DNA from: Leptolyngbya sp. SIO1E4
GTDB lineage: Bacteria; Cyanobacteriota; Cyanobacteriia; Phormidesmidales; Phormidesmidaceae
Direction of reading: 5' to 3'
Assembly (NCBI GenBank): GCA_010672825.2
Contig: JAAHFU020000006.1
Coordinates: forward strand, 187,549 to 251,548
Length of the DNA: 64,000 nt
Shown: one piece after another, positions 44,847 through 54,639 of the stretch
Numbering within the stretch: the stretch's first letter is position 1
How the letters are laid out: the number at the start of each line of letters is the position of its first letter
Position numbers and translations under genes: made by a program
The notes under the pieces: model-generated
Seen by the model: the letters and a program-made list of their open reading frames with translations, nothing else
The model's database searches: none
What the model was told of the DNA's origin: nothing

Positions 44847-47800
44847 AGGTTTTCAATATAGGGCTGGGGGGAACGAAAATCGTCATCAGGAGCATGGTCA
44901 GTCAAGATAAGGTTGATGGTAGGTTCCACATTCCGCAGGGAATTCAAGCAGGTGGAAAGGTCCCATGGTCCTCGACCAGCGGGAACCAGCAGGTTAACTG
45001 TCGTGCCATCCTTGGACTTAACCTGATATTTAAGCTGGGCACCCCCAACGGTTTGAGCTTTAGCGAGCCAGTGATCCAGCTTGGCTTCTAGCTCACTGCG
45101 AATATTATGAGCCGTTTGAGCATCACTGACGAGACTAGCTCGATGCACGATCGCCTCGATCGCCTCGCGGACAAAAGCGTGGTTTCGCTCTACCTTGTCA
45201 GCTTTATCGTTAGCATTAAATTCTTCTCCTTTCAGGCGTACCAATGCCGCTAAGAGGGCAAATAAGCCGCGATAGGTAGCACCGGGAGCAAAGGGCGTAA
45301 CGGAGAGCGCTTCCACGTTCTTGTAGAAAGTCGCGTGGTAATGCTCAAAGCGCTCGTAGTGGGAAAGATCCCGAGGTCGCGCCCAATTGTAGACGGTAAC
45401 CACTAAACCAGGAAATGTTCGACCTACCCGAGAGGTAGCCTGAATGTACTCAGCCGTGTTCTTGGGCTGTCCACAGGCTACCATCACCCCTAACCGTCGG
45501 ACATCAACTCCGACAGAAATCATATTGGTGGCCAGAATGACATCCAGGGGATCGGGAAGGTCTACTTTTTCTCCCGCCTTCCGTTTGGATTGGTTTTCAG
45601 CCTCAATGTCTGGGTCAAAGGGGGTTTCCAGTCGGTCCAGAATAACTGGAATTTCAGTGGAGTCTTTGCGGGAAGTTAGCTCATCAATGGCTCTCAAATA
45701 TCGTTTTGAGAGGCCCCGTTCATCCATTCGGGCCAGTCGGGTACGGATATCATCATCTACTAGTCGTCGGGTGCCTCCTAATTCCCTAAGGGAGTTGAAG
45801 TAACCGACCAAGGTCATCCAGGGATCGGCATCTTTGCCGTAGAGTGCATAAAGACTCTGGGCTGAGGATAGTACGGCTAGATAGACCCGAATCATCGTGG
45901 CTTTCAGACGCCGCCCAGGGGCACAGACGCCGAGATAACGCCGCCCAGGGGTAGTCGTTGTATCGCGCTGGCGGGAGAAGAAATTATCTTGGATGTCCAA
46001 CCCCTGGGGTGGAAAGATACTGAGGTCACGCAGGAACAGGCTATTGACCTGGGTTTGAGCCTGTCGAATCGTGGCAGTGGAGGCAATCACCTTGGGGCGC
46101 ACGGGCTGGCCCTTTACCTCCCAGGTACAGAGCTGATCTACCGCCGTTTCGTAAAGCCCCACCAGGGTTCCTAAAGGGCCACTAATCAGGTGCAATTCGT
46201 CCTGAATAATCAGGTCGGGGGGTCTGAGTTTACGGTGGGGAAGGGTTTTAGCCGCTGGATGGATGCCTACCTTCTTGTGATTATCTTTATCCTCCAGATC
46301 GGGTGATCGGAATCCGTGGCGTTCGCAGTAGCCATTCACCTGCCCGAACAGCATTTGGACTTCCCCTTTCCAGGGCATTTGGGCGAACTTATCCACGGTG
46401 GCAATTAACAGCGTGGGGAGACGTCGGTAGATTTCTTCATCTACTACTACTACCGGCAGTCCCTCTCCTTTGGAGAAATCGCAGCGGCCCAGCATATCAC
46501 CACACTTAATAAAAGTCCGACCCCGTCCTTTCTCGTACCGCTCTACATGGATGTTACGACCAGGTTCAATTTTGGAGCCGCACCAGGGACAGTTGGTGAG
46601 TTGGTGGGGGGTGCCACTGCCCCGCATTCTCGATTCTCGATGCTGTTTGATGGCTTCTTCGCTATCTGCAGTTTTATTAGGGGTGTTGCGCATCCCCACC
46701 CACAGCCCAATGCGGAAGGGATCGCTGCCCCAGGTCGCTTCATCGGTTCGGCGAATGGTTTCACAGGCACAAATTAGAGCTGTGGCTCGCTGGAATTGCT
46801 GCAGGGTCAGCAGTCTGAGGGTATAGCGCATGAGTACGGCTACGCCATGCATTCCATCGCGGCCTTCCACAACTCCTTGGAGGCGACGCAACCCGATAGT
46901 GTAAGCGGTAAGGCCCAAGTAAGCCTCGGTCTTCCCCCCACCCGTAGGGAACCAGAGCAGGTCAGCGATCGCATCGGTAGGATGGGAGCGATCCGGGTGG
47001 TTGAGGTCAGTAGTGCTGGGCAGATTCAGCAGAATAAAGGCAAGTTGGAAGGGGTACCAACTCCGCCCCTTTGGGACATCGACTGTCTCTAGAGTGAGGG
47101 TTTCCCCTCGCCGTCGTCGTTCTGAATAGACGGAGTGAATCCGTTGCTGCCACATGGCCTGGTTCATGAACCGGAAGGCTTTAGCAGCTTGGGGATTATC
47201 TTTCAGAGTGGCTAGTCCCGCTTCAATGCGAGCTAAGACGCGGCGGCAGTTGGCAATCGCACCTTCCGCCACCTCTCGGTACTCAGCCAATCCCTCGTTC
47301 GGAGCACCAATCTTTGCTGCCTGCTCCTCAATCCAGAACTGATAGGCCATGGTTAAGGGCTGAAGCATGGCCTGTAGCTCAGTATCGGAAGCCTCGCAAA
47401 GCTGTTTCATGTCCAGTACTAATCCCTTGAGAGCAGGAATTTCCTCCTCTGTAGGGGGTTTGGTGGCGGGAACCTCGTAGTTGGGAATGACGCTGGTGGA
47501 CAGACAAATAGCCCGAGTGAGTGTGTCGGGGGCGAGTTCAGCATGAACTCCGACCCCATGACCGACTGCAAATTCAACCTGGTTGCGATACAGCATCGCC
47601 ATGGCCTGGTTCTCAGCATGAATGACCGGGTCTAAGGCAGCCGTATGTTGCTCCAGAGGCTTGCGAATAAAGATGTCAGGAGCATCGGGATTAGTAGAGC
47701 GAACCGATAGTTCGGGTTGAAACAACCAGGCAGTGTCTTTACTTTGATCGGGCTCATGCTGGCCATTGACCAGAAAGACGCTGACTATCCAATCGTTGTC

Positions 47801-48772
47801 AGGCAGCTGTCGGATTTGACCTCGCAGACAGACTGAGGGAGCCTGATTGGGCACAGGGAACTCATCAATTTCTTGGTTTGCCTCCAAGTCCAGGACGATG
47901 CTGCCTTTGAGAGGATACCGTTTCCAAATTTGTTTGGGATTCCCTTTGTCGGTGAAGCTAATCTCGCTAGCTTGGCGGATGTAGCAGCCCCATTCAGCCT
48001 GAATTTCCAGCGCTTGGGCTTGGGAGCTAACGCAGAAGGTCATGCCCATAGACGAGGGAAACATGCTGTCGGTCGTGGGTACATTCGTTTCGGCGTTTCC
48101 CTCTTCGGCGTTGTCTTTATCGGTTAGGGCAATGCTGTCTTGCAGTTCGGGTTGATCATCGATCGCCGGTTCCGCTTCGGTTTCAACATTGGGATTGCGC
48201 TTAATCGGGGCGAGTACCCCGACAAGGTAGCGATCAGTGACGTGGGCTTCGTTAACTTCCTCATCTTCACCATGAGCAGGCCCATGTAGCTCTTTGATAA
48301 TGGATTCTTCGAGTTGGTGGCGGATTTCTGCAGGCGTTGCTTTTTGGAAGACTTGATACTTTTCAGGCTTGGCATTGGCTTGAGGCGTTTCGTCAGCAGT
48401 TAAGTCGTAGCTAGAAACTTCATTGATGGGGTCTTCTGAGGCGGGCTCTGGAGTGGTCGGCACCCAGACTTCTGGCTGCGGGATGGACTTAGCGGTAGGC
48501 TTCGATTTTTTAGCTGGAGCGGTCTGCTGAGATTGATGTTGGGAAAAGGCCAGAAGTTGATCCACTAGGGTATCGGCAAGCGTGCCATCGATTCCTAACA
48601 CGTCAGCATCGTCAGAAATATCTAGGCCATTTAGCAGAGTGGCTAAGACCGATTCTGGCAAAGAGGCAACGGCACTCCAATCCAGTTGGGCGGTGCGATC
48701 GCGCAACTGTTGATTGATGACTTTGATGTCCAATTTGCCGGGAAGGACAGAGGGGAGCTTAATAACCTTCAT
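44843..48772 (-). CDS. drmA: DISARM helicase DrmA
   Basis: 1309 residues, a length usual for DrmA. Walker A: LLWFPTGGGKTEAYLGL (~605-621). A Cys-rich insert (CPWC ~728-731, C757, C764) may bind zinc. DExH box: LIIQDELHLISGPLG (~854-868). Motif VI region: IQATSRVGRTFPGLVVTVYN. It is a superfamily 2 helicase that with DrmB recognises incoming DNA. It overlaps drmB (ATGA at 44843-44846) and the upstream UvrD-type gene (ATGA at 48769-48772), so all three are co-translated. Confidence 0.92.
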   Translation of the reverse strand: MKVIKLPSVLPGKLDIKVINQQLRDRTAQLDWSAVASLPESVLATLLNGLDISDDADVLGIDGTLADTLVDQLLAFSQHQSQQTAPAKKSKPTAKSIPQPEVWVPTTPEPASEDPINEVSSYDLTADETPQANAKPEKYQVFQKATPAEIRHQLEESIIKELHGPAHGEDEEVNEAHVTDRYLVGVLAPIKRNPNVETEAEPAIDDQPELQDSIALTDKDNAEEGNAETNVPTTDSMFPSSMGMTFCVSSQAQALEIQAEWGCYIRQASEISFTDKGNPKQIWKRYPLKGSIVLDLEANQEIDEFPVPNQAPSVCLRGQIRQLPDNDWIVSVFLVNGQHEPDQSKDTAWLFQPELSVRSTNPDAPDIFIRKPLEQHTAALDPVIHAENQAMAMLYRNQVEFAVGHGVGVHAELAPDTLTRAICLSTSVIPNYEVPATKPPTEEEIPALKGLVLDMKQLCEASDTELQAMLQPLTMAYQFWIEEQAAKIGAPNEGLAEYREVAEGAIANCRRVLARIEAGLATLKDNPQAAKAFRFMNQAMWQQRIHSVYSERRRRGETLTLETVDVPKGRSWYPFQLAFILLNLPSTTDLNHPDRSHPTDAIADLLWFPTGGGKTEAYLGLTAYTIGLRRLQGVVEGRDGMHGVAVLMRYTLRLLTLQQFQRATALICACETIRRTDEATWGSDPFRIGLWVGMRNTPNKTADSEEAIKQHRESRMRGSGTPHQLTNCPWCGSKIEPGRNIHVERYEKGRGRTFIKCGDMLGRCDFSKGEGLPVVVVDEEIYRRLPTLLIATVDKFAQMPWKGEVQMLFGQVNGYCERHGFRSPDLEDKDNHKKVGIHPAAKTLPHRKLRPPDLIIQDELHLISGPLGTLVGLYETAVDQLCTWEVKGQPVRPKVIASTATIRQAQTQVNSLFLRDLSIFPPQGLDIQDNFFSRQRDTTTTPGRRYLGVCAPGRRLKATMIRVYLAVLSSAQSLYALYGKDADPWMTLVGYFNSLRELGGTRRLVDDDIRTRLARMDERGLSKRYLRAIDELTSRKDSTEIPVILDRLETPFDPDIEAENQSKRKAGEKVDLPDPLDVILATNMISVGVDVRRLGVMVACGQPKNTAEYIQATSRVGRTFPGLVVTVYNWARPRDLSHYERFEHYHATFYKNVEALSVTPFAPGATYRGLFALLAALVRLKGEEFNANDKADKVERNHAFVREAIEAIVHRASLVSDAQTAHNIRSELEAKLDHWLAKAQTVGGAQLKYQVKSKDGTTVNLLVPAGRGPWDLSTCLNSLRNVEPTINLILTDHAPDDDFRSPQPYIENL

Positions 48773-50871
48773 GCTGGTGTCTTGCCTAAGTTCCAGAGCG
48801 TCTTATCAAAGCCTTGTAAGAGGATAGAGGGTTTCTTTTCAGGCACAACAATCAGTAAAGCCCTCATAGCCCGAGTCATGCCTACAAAGAGGGTGCGGCG
48901 TTCACGGTTGAGGATTTCTTGAGCCGCTTCTTCAGAGGTACCTTTAGGCATATAGGGGAAGCGACTGCCAATGAAACCCGCGATCGCCACAATGGGAAAC
49001 TCCAATCCTTTGGCAGCTTTTAGCGTCAGGACTTTGACGCCCGTCTTACCTAAGTCCAGATCTTTGCTGCTCATATAGGTGGCTTCTAGTCCCAGATAGT
49101 TAAGCTGTCCGGCCAAGTCTTTGCCAGATCGTTCACTCGGCGTAAGGATAGCGCAGGCATCAATACCTAAGCGAAATTCCCGTGCAGCCATGCGGCAAAA
49201 CTGGGCTAAGAGTTGGCTTTCCGCTGCTTTGTCGGCAACCGCTCGAACCGCTGGTGGTGGACCAAAGTTAATGTATTGCCGCTCAATCGCTTCGTCATCT
49301 AGCAAGCTGATTTGAAGGTAGTCATGGGCTGCTTCATTAATTTCACGAGTCGTTCGATGGTTGACTCGGAGAATGCCAGTGCGGCCAACAAACTTGAGGT
49401 CAGAATGTACATTACCCCAGCGGAAGCTGCTGCCGTAGATCGACTGGTTAGCATCGGCGGTAATGAAAAGGCGATTGGGCGCTTTGCACAGTTGCACCAG
49501 GAAGCGCAGCGTGTTGGGCGGTAAGTCTTGAGCCTCGTCCACGATAACGGCATCGTAAACGGGCGGATTTTCCATCGACCTCAGCAACACTACTCCTCGA
49601 CTGCGGAGCTGTTCCCAAGTTTCGAGTCCCTGTTCCACCAGGTGTTGGTTGAGGTGTTCTCGCAGATGCCAGATGGCCTGACGCTGAATCCGGTTGAGTG
49701 GGACGATGCGCCCTGCTCGTGAAGTGGTCTGGTAGTCTTCTAGGCTTTGCAGTTCACGACTTTCGATAACAGTGCTGATTTCTTCGATTAGATACTCAGG
49801 CGTCAACCGTTCCAAGATGAGCCTTTGGGCCTGCTGCTGGAGACGATTACCGGGTAAGGACTGGAGGACATCATCCATCACCTTACTCAGGATTGTCTTA
49901 AGTTCGCGGTCATTAGCAATCTCGGGCTTACCAGTCTCGTGACAAATCAGCGAGTAGATGCGGCTATCAGCGGTCTTGACTTCTACATGGCGGATATCAT
50001 CGCCTAGAAGCTGCTCCAGCAGTTGCTCACTAAAGGTGACGAGGGCATTGGTATAGGTGGTAAAGAGGATTTTCGGAGACTCAACTCCCTTTACTTTAAG
50101 CCGATTCAGAATTTCGCGTGTGCGGTAGAGGGCAACGGTACTCTTGCCGGTACCAGGGCCACCCTTGAGCAGGGTTGGGCCTTTGGCATTGACAGCCCAG
50201 GTGACAAACTTTTCCTGTTCGGGATTGAGTTTGAGCAGGAAGCCGAGCAGGTCACCTTCTTTGAAACGCAGCAAGTCAGAAGTATCCTGAGCGATGAAAT
50301 CAGGCTGTTGGAGCACTTCGACCAGGGGACGCTCAAACAGGTATTCGTCGAGTTTGAGAATAATTTCGTCGGGGATACCGGGGCAGTCGAATAGAGCCTC
50401 GCGATCCCCAATTTGCAACAGACGAGGATGACACACCTCTGGAATCCGCAACCGCTTCAGTAGGTCTACCGTAATGGGTTCGGGCAACGGCGTTTTAGGG
50501 TCTTCTTTGGGAGCAAAAATCTTTTCCCAGTCCGGCTGTTGGAGCTGAGAAACTTCGGTTAGATCAGGATTGAGCCCTCCCAGAAATTCAGGGTCAATCT
50601 CTTCGTCGTAGGTGTCGTCATCGCGCTTGCGTAGCGCCAAGAGACTAACGTAGGGATATTCAAAGGTATAGAAAATGCGGTAGCGTCCGGCTCTCAAACG
50701 GTGGAGCTTACCGCCCATGTACTTGAGTTGCTTTTTGACTTTGGCATCGGGGGTGGGGTCTTGAAGCAAGAGATTGATTTTTTCTAAGACCTGATGACTT
50801 TCTTTAGGGGGCAAACCTAGCCATTCATTCAAGAATGAGGGCTTTTGAGTCGGTAGCCAGGTATTAGACAT
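48769..50871 (-). CDS. UvrD/PcrA-like helicase with RelE-like N-terminus
   Basis: 700 residues. Residues ~20-95 look like a RelE/ParE fold (VLEKINLLLQDPTPDAKVKK, then KLHRLRAGRYRIFYTFEY and VSLLALRKRDDDTY). The rest is an SF1A helicase: TLLKGGPGTGKSTVALYRTR (~234-253), AVIVDEAQDLPPNTLRF (~444-460), RLFITADANQSIYG, VLTLKAAKGLEFPIVAIAGF and RRTLFVGMTRAMRALLIVV. Its stop overlaps the drmA start, placing it in the DISARM core operon. Such an enzyme is not part of textbook DISARM; the RelE part could bind RNA or a ribosome, or simply serve as an interaction domain. Confidence 0.85.
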   Translation of the reverse strand: MSNTWLPTQKPSFLNEWLGLPPKESHQVLEKINLLLQDPTPDAKVKKQLKYMGGKLHRLRAGRYRIFYTFEYPYVSLLALRKRDDDTYDEEIDPEFLGGLNPDLTEVSQLQQPDWEKIFAPKEDPKTPLPEPITVDLLKRLRIPEVCHPRLLQIGDREALFDCPGIPDEIILKLDEYLFERPLVEVLQQPDFIAQDTSDLLRFKEGDLLGFLLKLNPEQEKFVTWAVNAKGPTLLKGGPGTGKSTVALYRTREILNRLKVKGVESPKILFTTYTNALVTFSEQLLEQLLGDDIRHVEVKTADSRIYSLICHETGKPEIANDRELKTILSKVMDDVLQSLPGNRLQQQAQRLILERLTPEYLIEEISTVIESRELQSLEDYQTTSRAGRIVPLNRIQRQAIWHLREHLNQHLVEQGLETWEQLRSRGVVLLRSMENPPVYDAVIVDEAQDLPPNTLRFLVQLCKAPNRLFITADANQSIYGSSFRWGNVHSDLKFVGRTGILRVNHRTTREINEAAHDYLQISLLDDEAIERQYINFGPPPAVRAVADKAAESQLLAQFCRMAAREFRLGIDACAILTPSERSGKDLAGQLNYLGLEATYMSSKDLDLGKTGVKVLTLKAAKGLEFPIVAIAGFIGSRFPYMPKGTSEEAAQEILNRERRTLFVGMTRAMRALLIVVPEKKPSILLQGFDKTLWNLGKTPA

Positions 50872-51011
50872 AGGCTAGAGTCGCATCACGGATCTGCTAG
50901 ATAGGGGAATGTTCAAAATACATCTACGGTCCTCATCTAGCGTTCCCAGGGAAATTACTGAGTGATCGCACGATTGCCTTTTGTCTTTGAGGGGTGTTAG
51001 TTATCTCAGTT

Positions 51012-51779
51012 TCATGCTGTAGGCAAGGTGGCTTTGGTGAAATCTGAAGCAATTTCTTGGTAAATCGGGCTTGAGAAAGGCTCAAAGTCGTCTGTCCAAG
51101 TAGTGGTCAGGCTACAGAGCAGACGAAACTGTAGTGGCGTTGGTGGAGGATTAACTCGTTCCACGGTGACCTTGACTCGCTCAGGGAATTTGCACACGAG
51201 CTCGAAGAAGTCCTGGATCAAGTAGCGGGGACAGTAGCCTGCTTGATGATGATCTTCCGTTCTTAAGATGAGGGCGCGGGAGTCAACCGGGTTCTGGATG
51301 TCATGGACTAGCAAGAGCGGAGTACCAGGCTGCAAGGCTTGAACAACCTGTTGATCTTCTGAAGGAAAATGTCGGAGCCCGTGCGTAAAGAAGTGGATGT
51401 GATAATTGCCATCAGCATCGCGTTCAGGGCATGGAAAGACCTCAAAGTTGTCAGTTTTCCGTTTGCCGCCGCTACGAGCCAATAGAGCGATGGGGTCGTC
51501 TTCTTGCTCGGGAATGTTCAGCCACTGGACAAAGTCTTTGAATTCAGGCCTTGAGGAACGGAGTAGACGGTTGGCAAATAACGGGAACAGATCACGGGAA
51601 TGATAACCTTGGTCAAACTGAGGAAATGACACAATCGGTTCAAATCCCGCCTTGTCTCTGGCTTCTAGTGCGCCCTGCAAGTAGCTAAACTGATAGACCT
51701 CATGCTCCTGGGTCAGTTTGCCAATAGGGAACCAAGTGCGGGAGTGGGGATCTTGCCAAGCTAAAAATAGAGTTTTCAA
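51012..51779 (-). CDS. HIRAN-like protein, partner of HipA-like kinase
   Basis: 255 residues. The start MKTLFLAWQDPHSRTWFPIG then LTQEHEVYQFSYLQGALEA reads like the N-terminal part of HipA. The end has a HIRAN-like domain: LQPGTPLLLVHDIQNPVDSR, then HHQAGYCPRYLIQDFFELV. HIRAN domains bind single-stranded DNA ends. The start overlaps the stop of the kinase gene by 4 nt. The pair may be a split HipA-type module or a regulator of the DISARM island. Confidence 0.7.
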   Translation of the reverse strand: MKTLFLAWQDPHSRTWFPIGKLTQEHEVYQFSYLQGALEARDKAGFEPIVSFPQFDQGYHSRDLFPLFANRLLRSSRPEFKDFVQWLNIPEQEDDPIALLARSGGKRKTDNFEVFPCPERDADGNYHIHFFTHGLRHFPSEDQQVVQALQPGTPLLLVHDIQNPVDSRALILRTEDHHQAGYCPRYLIQDFFELVCKFPERVKVTVERVNPPPTPLQFRLLCSLTTTWTDDFEPFSSPIYQEIASDFTKATLPTA

Positions 51780-52687
51780 GTCAAGTCCTCTCTCAGGGCC
51801 AGTAGTCTGCTTTGATTAAATTCAAGCATTTGGTAGGCAAATTCTATGGCAACAGGTGAGATTCGGTGCGGTGGAATCTGACTTAAAAGGGCTCTCAATT
51901 GTTCTGGAGAAATTTTGGCTAGCTGATCTAACCATAGGGCTGCTGATCGCGAGTAGTCACGTGCTACAGCCGCAAACACATCAAACGTTAACATCGGCTT
52001 GCGATCGCCTTCCTGCCGATAAAAGGCTGACCGCGATCTTGCTGCGTAGTCTGAAACCGTATTCTGGTCGAGCCGTTGCTGTCGTTTGGGATCTTGCAGT
52101 TCTCGTCCTAAGCAAGCAGCGTGATCATAGGTCGGGGCGAGTCTGGGAATACCGCCGGGGAGTTGCACCACAAAGCCCCAGTTCTCGTGGTGGCGATCGC
52201 CATTCCCAATCCAGGCATCAAGCAGCAAATAGCCGATAAACGTGGCAACGGGGCTATCAATGCCAGGCGGTGCATCCCAATTCGGCGGAAGTTGTAGACC
52301 TGACTGACTCAGGGCATTCAGCACTAACGGCAAAGTATGCTGCGAGACGTTGTAGCCCTCATATTTGGGATAGCTGGACACCATACCTGCCAGAATATCG
52401 TTGCCGTGAATGAGGTCTGTATTTTTGGGTAGTAGATTTGGAGAAATAGTCCCAAATTGATCATTCCAGGTCGCCAATTCATAGCGAGCGTAGGGTAAAC
52501 CGAGCAATTGGCAGAGCTCAGCCGCTATTTTCTCTGACCAATCCTCGCCGGTATTGGGACGGGCACGTTTAAAGAGGCAGTCACCAAGTTCTGGATGGCG
52601 GTACCAAAATTTAAATTTACTGCCCATCGCTTCTTCGGCCTGGGCTGCATCGGTGGGGACTTCAATGATTTGGAAGTGATTGCTCAT
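51776..52687 (-). CDS. HipA-like kinase
   Basis: 303 residues. The kinase core: CLFKRARPNTGEDWSEKIAA (ATP-binding Lys and helix), then LLLDAWIGNGDRHHENWGFV (catalytic loop with D-R-H and Asn) and LAPTYDHAACLGREL (metal-binding DHA, equal to DFG). HipA-type Ser/Thr kinases modify tRNA synthetases or other targets and are toxins of persistence modules. The N-terminal extension of HipA is missing and may be supplied by the overlapping HIRAN gene. No HipB-type antitoxin is near. Confidence 0.8.
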   Translation of the reverse strand: MSNHFQIIEVPTDAAQAEEAMGSKFKFWYRHPELGDCLFKRARPNTGEDWSEKIAAELCQLLGLPYARYELATWNDQFGTISPNLLPKNTDLIHGNDILAGMVSSYPKYEGYNVSQHTLPLVLNALSQSGLQLPPNWDAPPGIDSPVATFIGYLLLDAWIGNGDRHHENWGFVVQLPGGIPRLAPTYDHAACLGRELQDPKRQQRLDQNTVSDYAARSRSAFYRQEGDRKPMLTFDVFAAVARDYSRSAALWLDQLAKISPEQLRALLSQIPPHRISPVAIEFAYQMLEFNQSRLLALREDLT

Positions 52688-52745
52688 CAGAGCAGATTAT
52701 CTCTACTTTTGGGACTAATTCAACCAGCAGGTTGGGACAACTTTT

Positions 52746-53261
52746 TTAAGTGTTTGTGCTCTCATAGGCTGCGATCGCATCCCACAAAAAGCGATCGCAC
52801 AGCCATTGGGCAACTTTGTCAAAATCCCGATCAGCATCCAAAAAGAGTACACCTACAACGGCTTCGAACATTTCCCCCCAAACCCCTTCTTCCTCTTCGG
52901 GCGGTTTCCGGTTCTTACGATTCCAGGAGGAACTAAAGTCAGGCAAGCCGAGTTCGATGGCAAAATCTCTTAGGGACGGTCTATCGGCGATTCTCTGCCG
53001 GTATTTGTCTAGTTCTTCCTTTTCGTACTCTCGACCTGTGCTGTATAGGTAATCGGCAAGAATGGTGTCGATTAAGGCATCTCCCATGAAAGCCAGAGTT
53101 CGATACTTGCGTTTGATGTGATCTTGCTCCGATCTGGAAAGGTCTGTCTCGTTGAGGGTACAGGGATCCGTGAGGGCGATCGCAAGCAACTCGTCGCTGT
53201 GGAAGTCGGGGAAAGCGATCGCTTTCTTGGCTTCTTCAAGTTTGATGGATGGTTTAGACAT
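52746..53261 (-). CDS. RNase III-like domain protein
   Basis: 171 residues with no double-stranded-RNA-binding domain. RTLAFMGDALIDTILADYLY matches the RNase III signature LEFLGDAVLxLxxxxYLY; GEMFEAVVGVLFLD matches ADxxEAxxGAxYLD. Two catalytic positions are changed: the Glu of LEF is Ala (LAF) and the Asp of AD is Glu (GE). Activity may be altered or lost. It lies between the HipA-like and PD-(D/E)XK genes on the same strand, so it belongs to the defence operon by position. Confidence 0.75.
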   Translation of the reverse strand: MSKPSIKLEEAKKAIAFPDFHSDELLAIALTDPCTLNETDLSRSEQDHIKRKYRTLAFMGDALIDTILADYLYSTGREYEKEELDKYRQRIADRPSLRDFAIELGLPDFSSSWNRKNRKPPEEEEGVWGEMFEAVVGVLFLDADRDFDKVAQWLCDRFLWDAIAAYESTNT

Positions 53262-53301
53262 ATTGAATCAGGAGGACAACGCTGTCTGCAAAGGACTTTA
53301 G

Positions 53302-53517
53302 CTAATCAATTTTGTCCGCGAATGCGCCCGAGATTGCCTCTCGAAGTCTTGGCAGATCGCCATTGAGATAACGGCTCCAGAACTGCCGGATTTTGTCTTG
53401 GAGATCTTCTAAATCACCTTCCCCATAGACCGTCGGGGTAAGGATTGGCACTCCGTAGGCTTGGGTATAGCTGGAATCTTTGTTTTGGCAGCGTTTCAGT
53501 CCCTGGAGACCGATCGC
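53302..53517 (-). pseudogene. gene fragment between RNase III-like and nuclease genes
   Basis: The frame reads AIGLQGLKRCQNKDSSYTQ then AYGVPILTPTVYGEGDLEDL, DKIRQFWSRYLNGDLPRLRE and ends GAFADKID. No ATG; a GTG inside (V of GVPIL) could start a 49-residue peptide. It looks like the end of a real protein of unknown family. Confidence 0.4.
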
Positions 53518-53548
53518 TTACAGTTTCTGATAAATGGGCTGCTTGAAT

Positions 53549-54505
53549 TTAGGCATCACCAGGGCCAATGACTAAGTGCAACTCAAGGCTTTGAGGGTCG
53601 TTCCAAAACTCGAACATGAGCAAACGTTTGCTCGGTGACCAGCGATCGCACGTCTTTTGAAAGGCTAAGTCATCCCATTCTTTGGGCACGAAGCGAAGCC
53701 ATCTTCCGTGGATGGAATCCAGTTCGAGGTTGGAAGATTCGGAAAATTCTTGAATGAGCTGGCTTAAGTACGCCTCAATGTCCGATCTCATATCAGGACG
53801 ATGTTCGTAAATGAGGGCGATCGCTTGGCGATGCTGTTTGTAGATTTTGTGGCACAGTTCGGCGATGTCTGACTCGCTCATGAGGTGCCTCTGGATTAGA
53901 TCGACGTAGTGGCGCAGCGAGATTGCGACGTCGGGGCTGAGGCTGCCTTGGCGCTCTTGGCAGATTTGGTCGAGAATGTCGGCGATAGTGCCGTGGCTGA
54001 GGGAGAGCCAGTTATTGAGGGAGGCGGGGTCGCCTACTTTGGTGAGGTAGATGAATAGCTTTTGGCAGTGGGGAAACTCGCGGTCAATAACGGCTTGATA
54101 GGTTTGGAGCTGGTTGTAGCCTTCGGTGGAATCGACTTTGTTTTCAATCACGCAGACGAAGTTGTTGCTCGGGGAGTGAATCAGCAGGTCAATGTAACGC
54201 CACTCGCGGCGGACATCGGCGTCGGTGAAGCTGGCCACGGCGATGTCGAGACCGTCAAGGGGGGTGTCTTCGGCATCGCGCAGGACTTCGATGAGGAGCT
54301 TTTTGAGAAACAGGTCGCCGAGTTGGTGTTTTTCGGCAGGATTGAGGAGGAATTGCAAGAAGTTAGAGTGCTTGATTTCTTGGCGCACCATGCCGATGGC
54401 TTCAAAGATATTGAAGCGGGAGATTTGGGCTTTTAGTGCTTCCAGATCTGGGTTATCAACGATGAATTTTTCGAGTGAGTCTCTCTGTTCCTGTCTGGAT
54501 TGCAT
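53549..54505 (-). CDS. PD-(D/E)XK nuclease family protein
   Basis: 318 residues from MQSRQEQRDSLEKFIVDNPD. The nuclease core is REWRYIDLLIHSPSNNFVCV then IENKVDSTEGYNQLQTYQAV: Asp (~103), Glu and Lys (ENK ~117-119), the PD-(D/E)XK_4 pattern. NIFEAIGMVRQEIKHSNFLQ FLLNP at the start is typical of this family. ATG 54505 is preferred to an upstream TTG. It probably cuts DNA; such proteins are frequent in defence islands. Confidence 0.85.
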   Translation of the reverse strand: MQSRQEQRDSLEKFIVDNPDLEALKAQISRFNIFEAIGMVRQEIKHSNFLQFLLNPAEKHQLGDLFLKKLLIEVLRDAEDTPLDGLDIAVASFTDADVRREWRYIDLLIHSPSNNFVCVIENKVDSTEGYNQLQTYQAVIDREFPHCQKLFIYLTKVGDPASLNNWLSLSHGTIADILDQICQERQGSLSPDVAISLRHYVDLIQRHLMSESDIAELCHKIYKQHRQAIALIYEHRPDMRSDIEAYLSQLIQEFSESSNLELDSIHGRWLRFVPKEWDDLAFQKTCDRWSPSKRLLMFEFWNDPQSLELHLVIGPGDA

Positions 54506-54639
54506 ATTATTTAGCAGCAATATAATTTTGCATAGGCTTTTGAATTTATCAGCATAAAATGATTAAAACTATGTTTCTAAACCTCCTTAATTTCCGAATG
54601 TAAGCTTCAAAGCATAAAAATCGATTGCCTTAGACAAAA

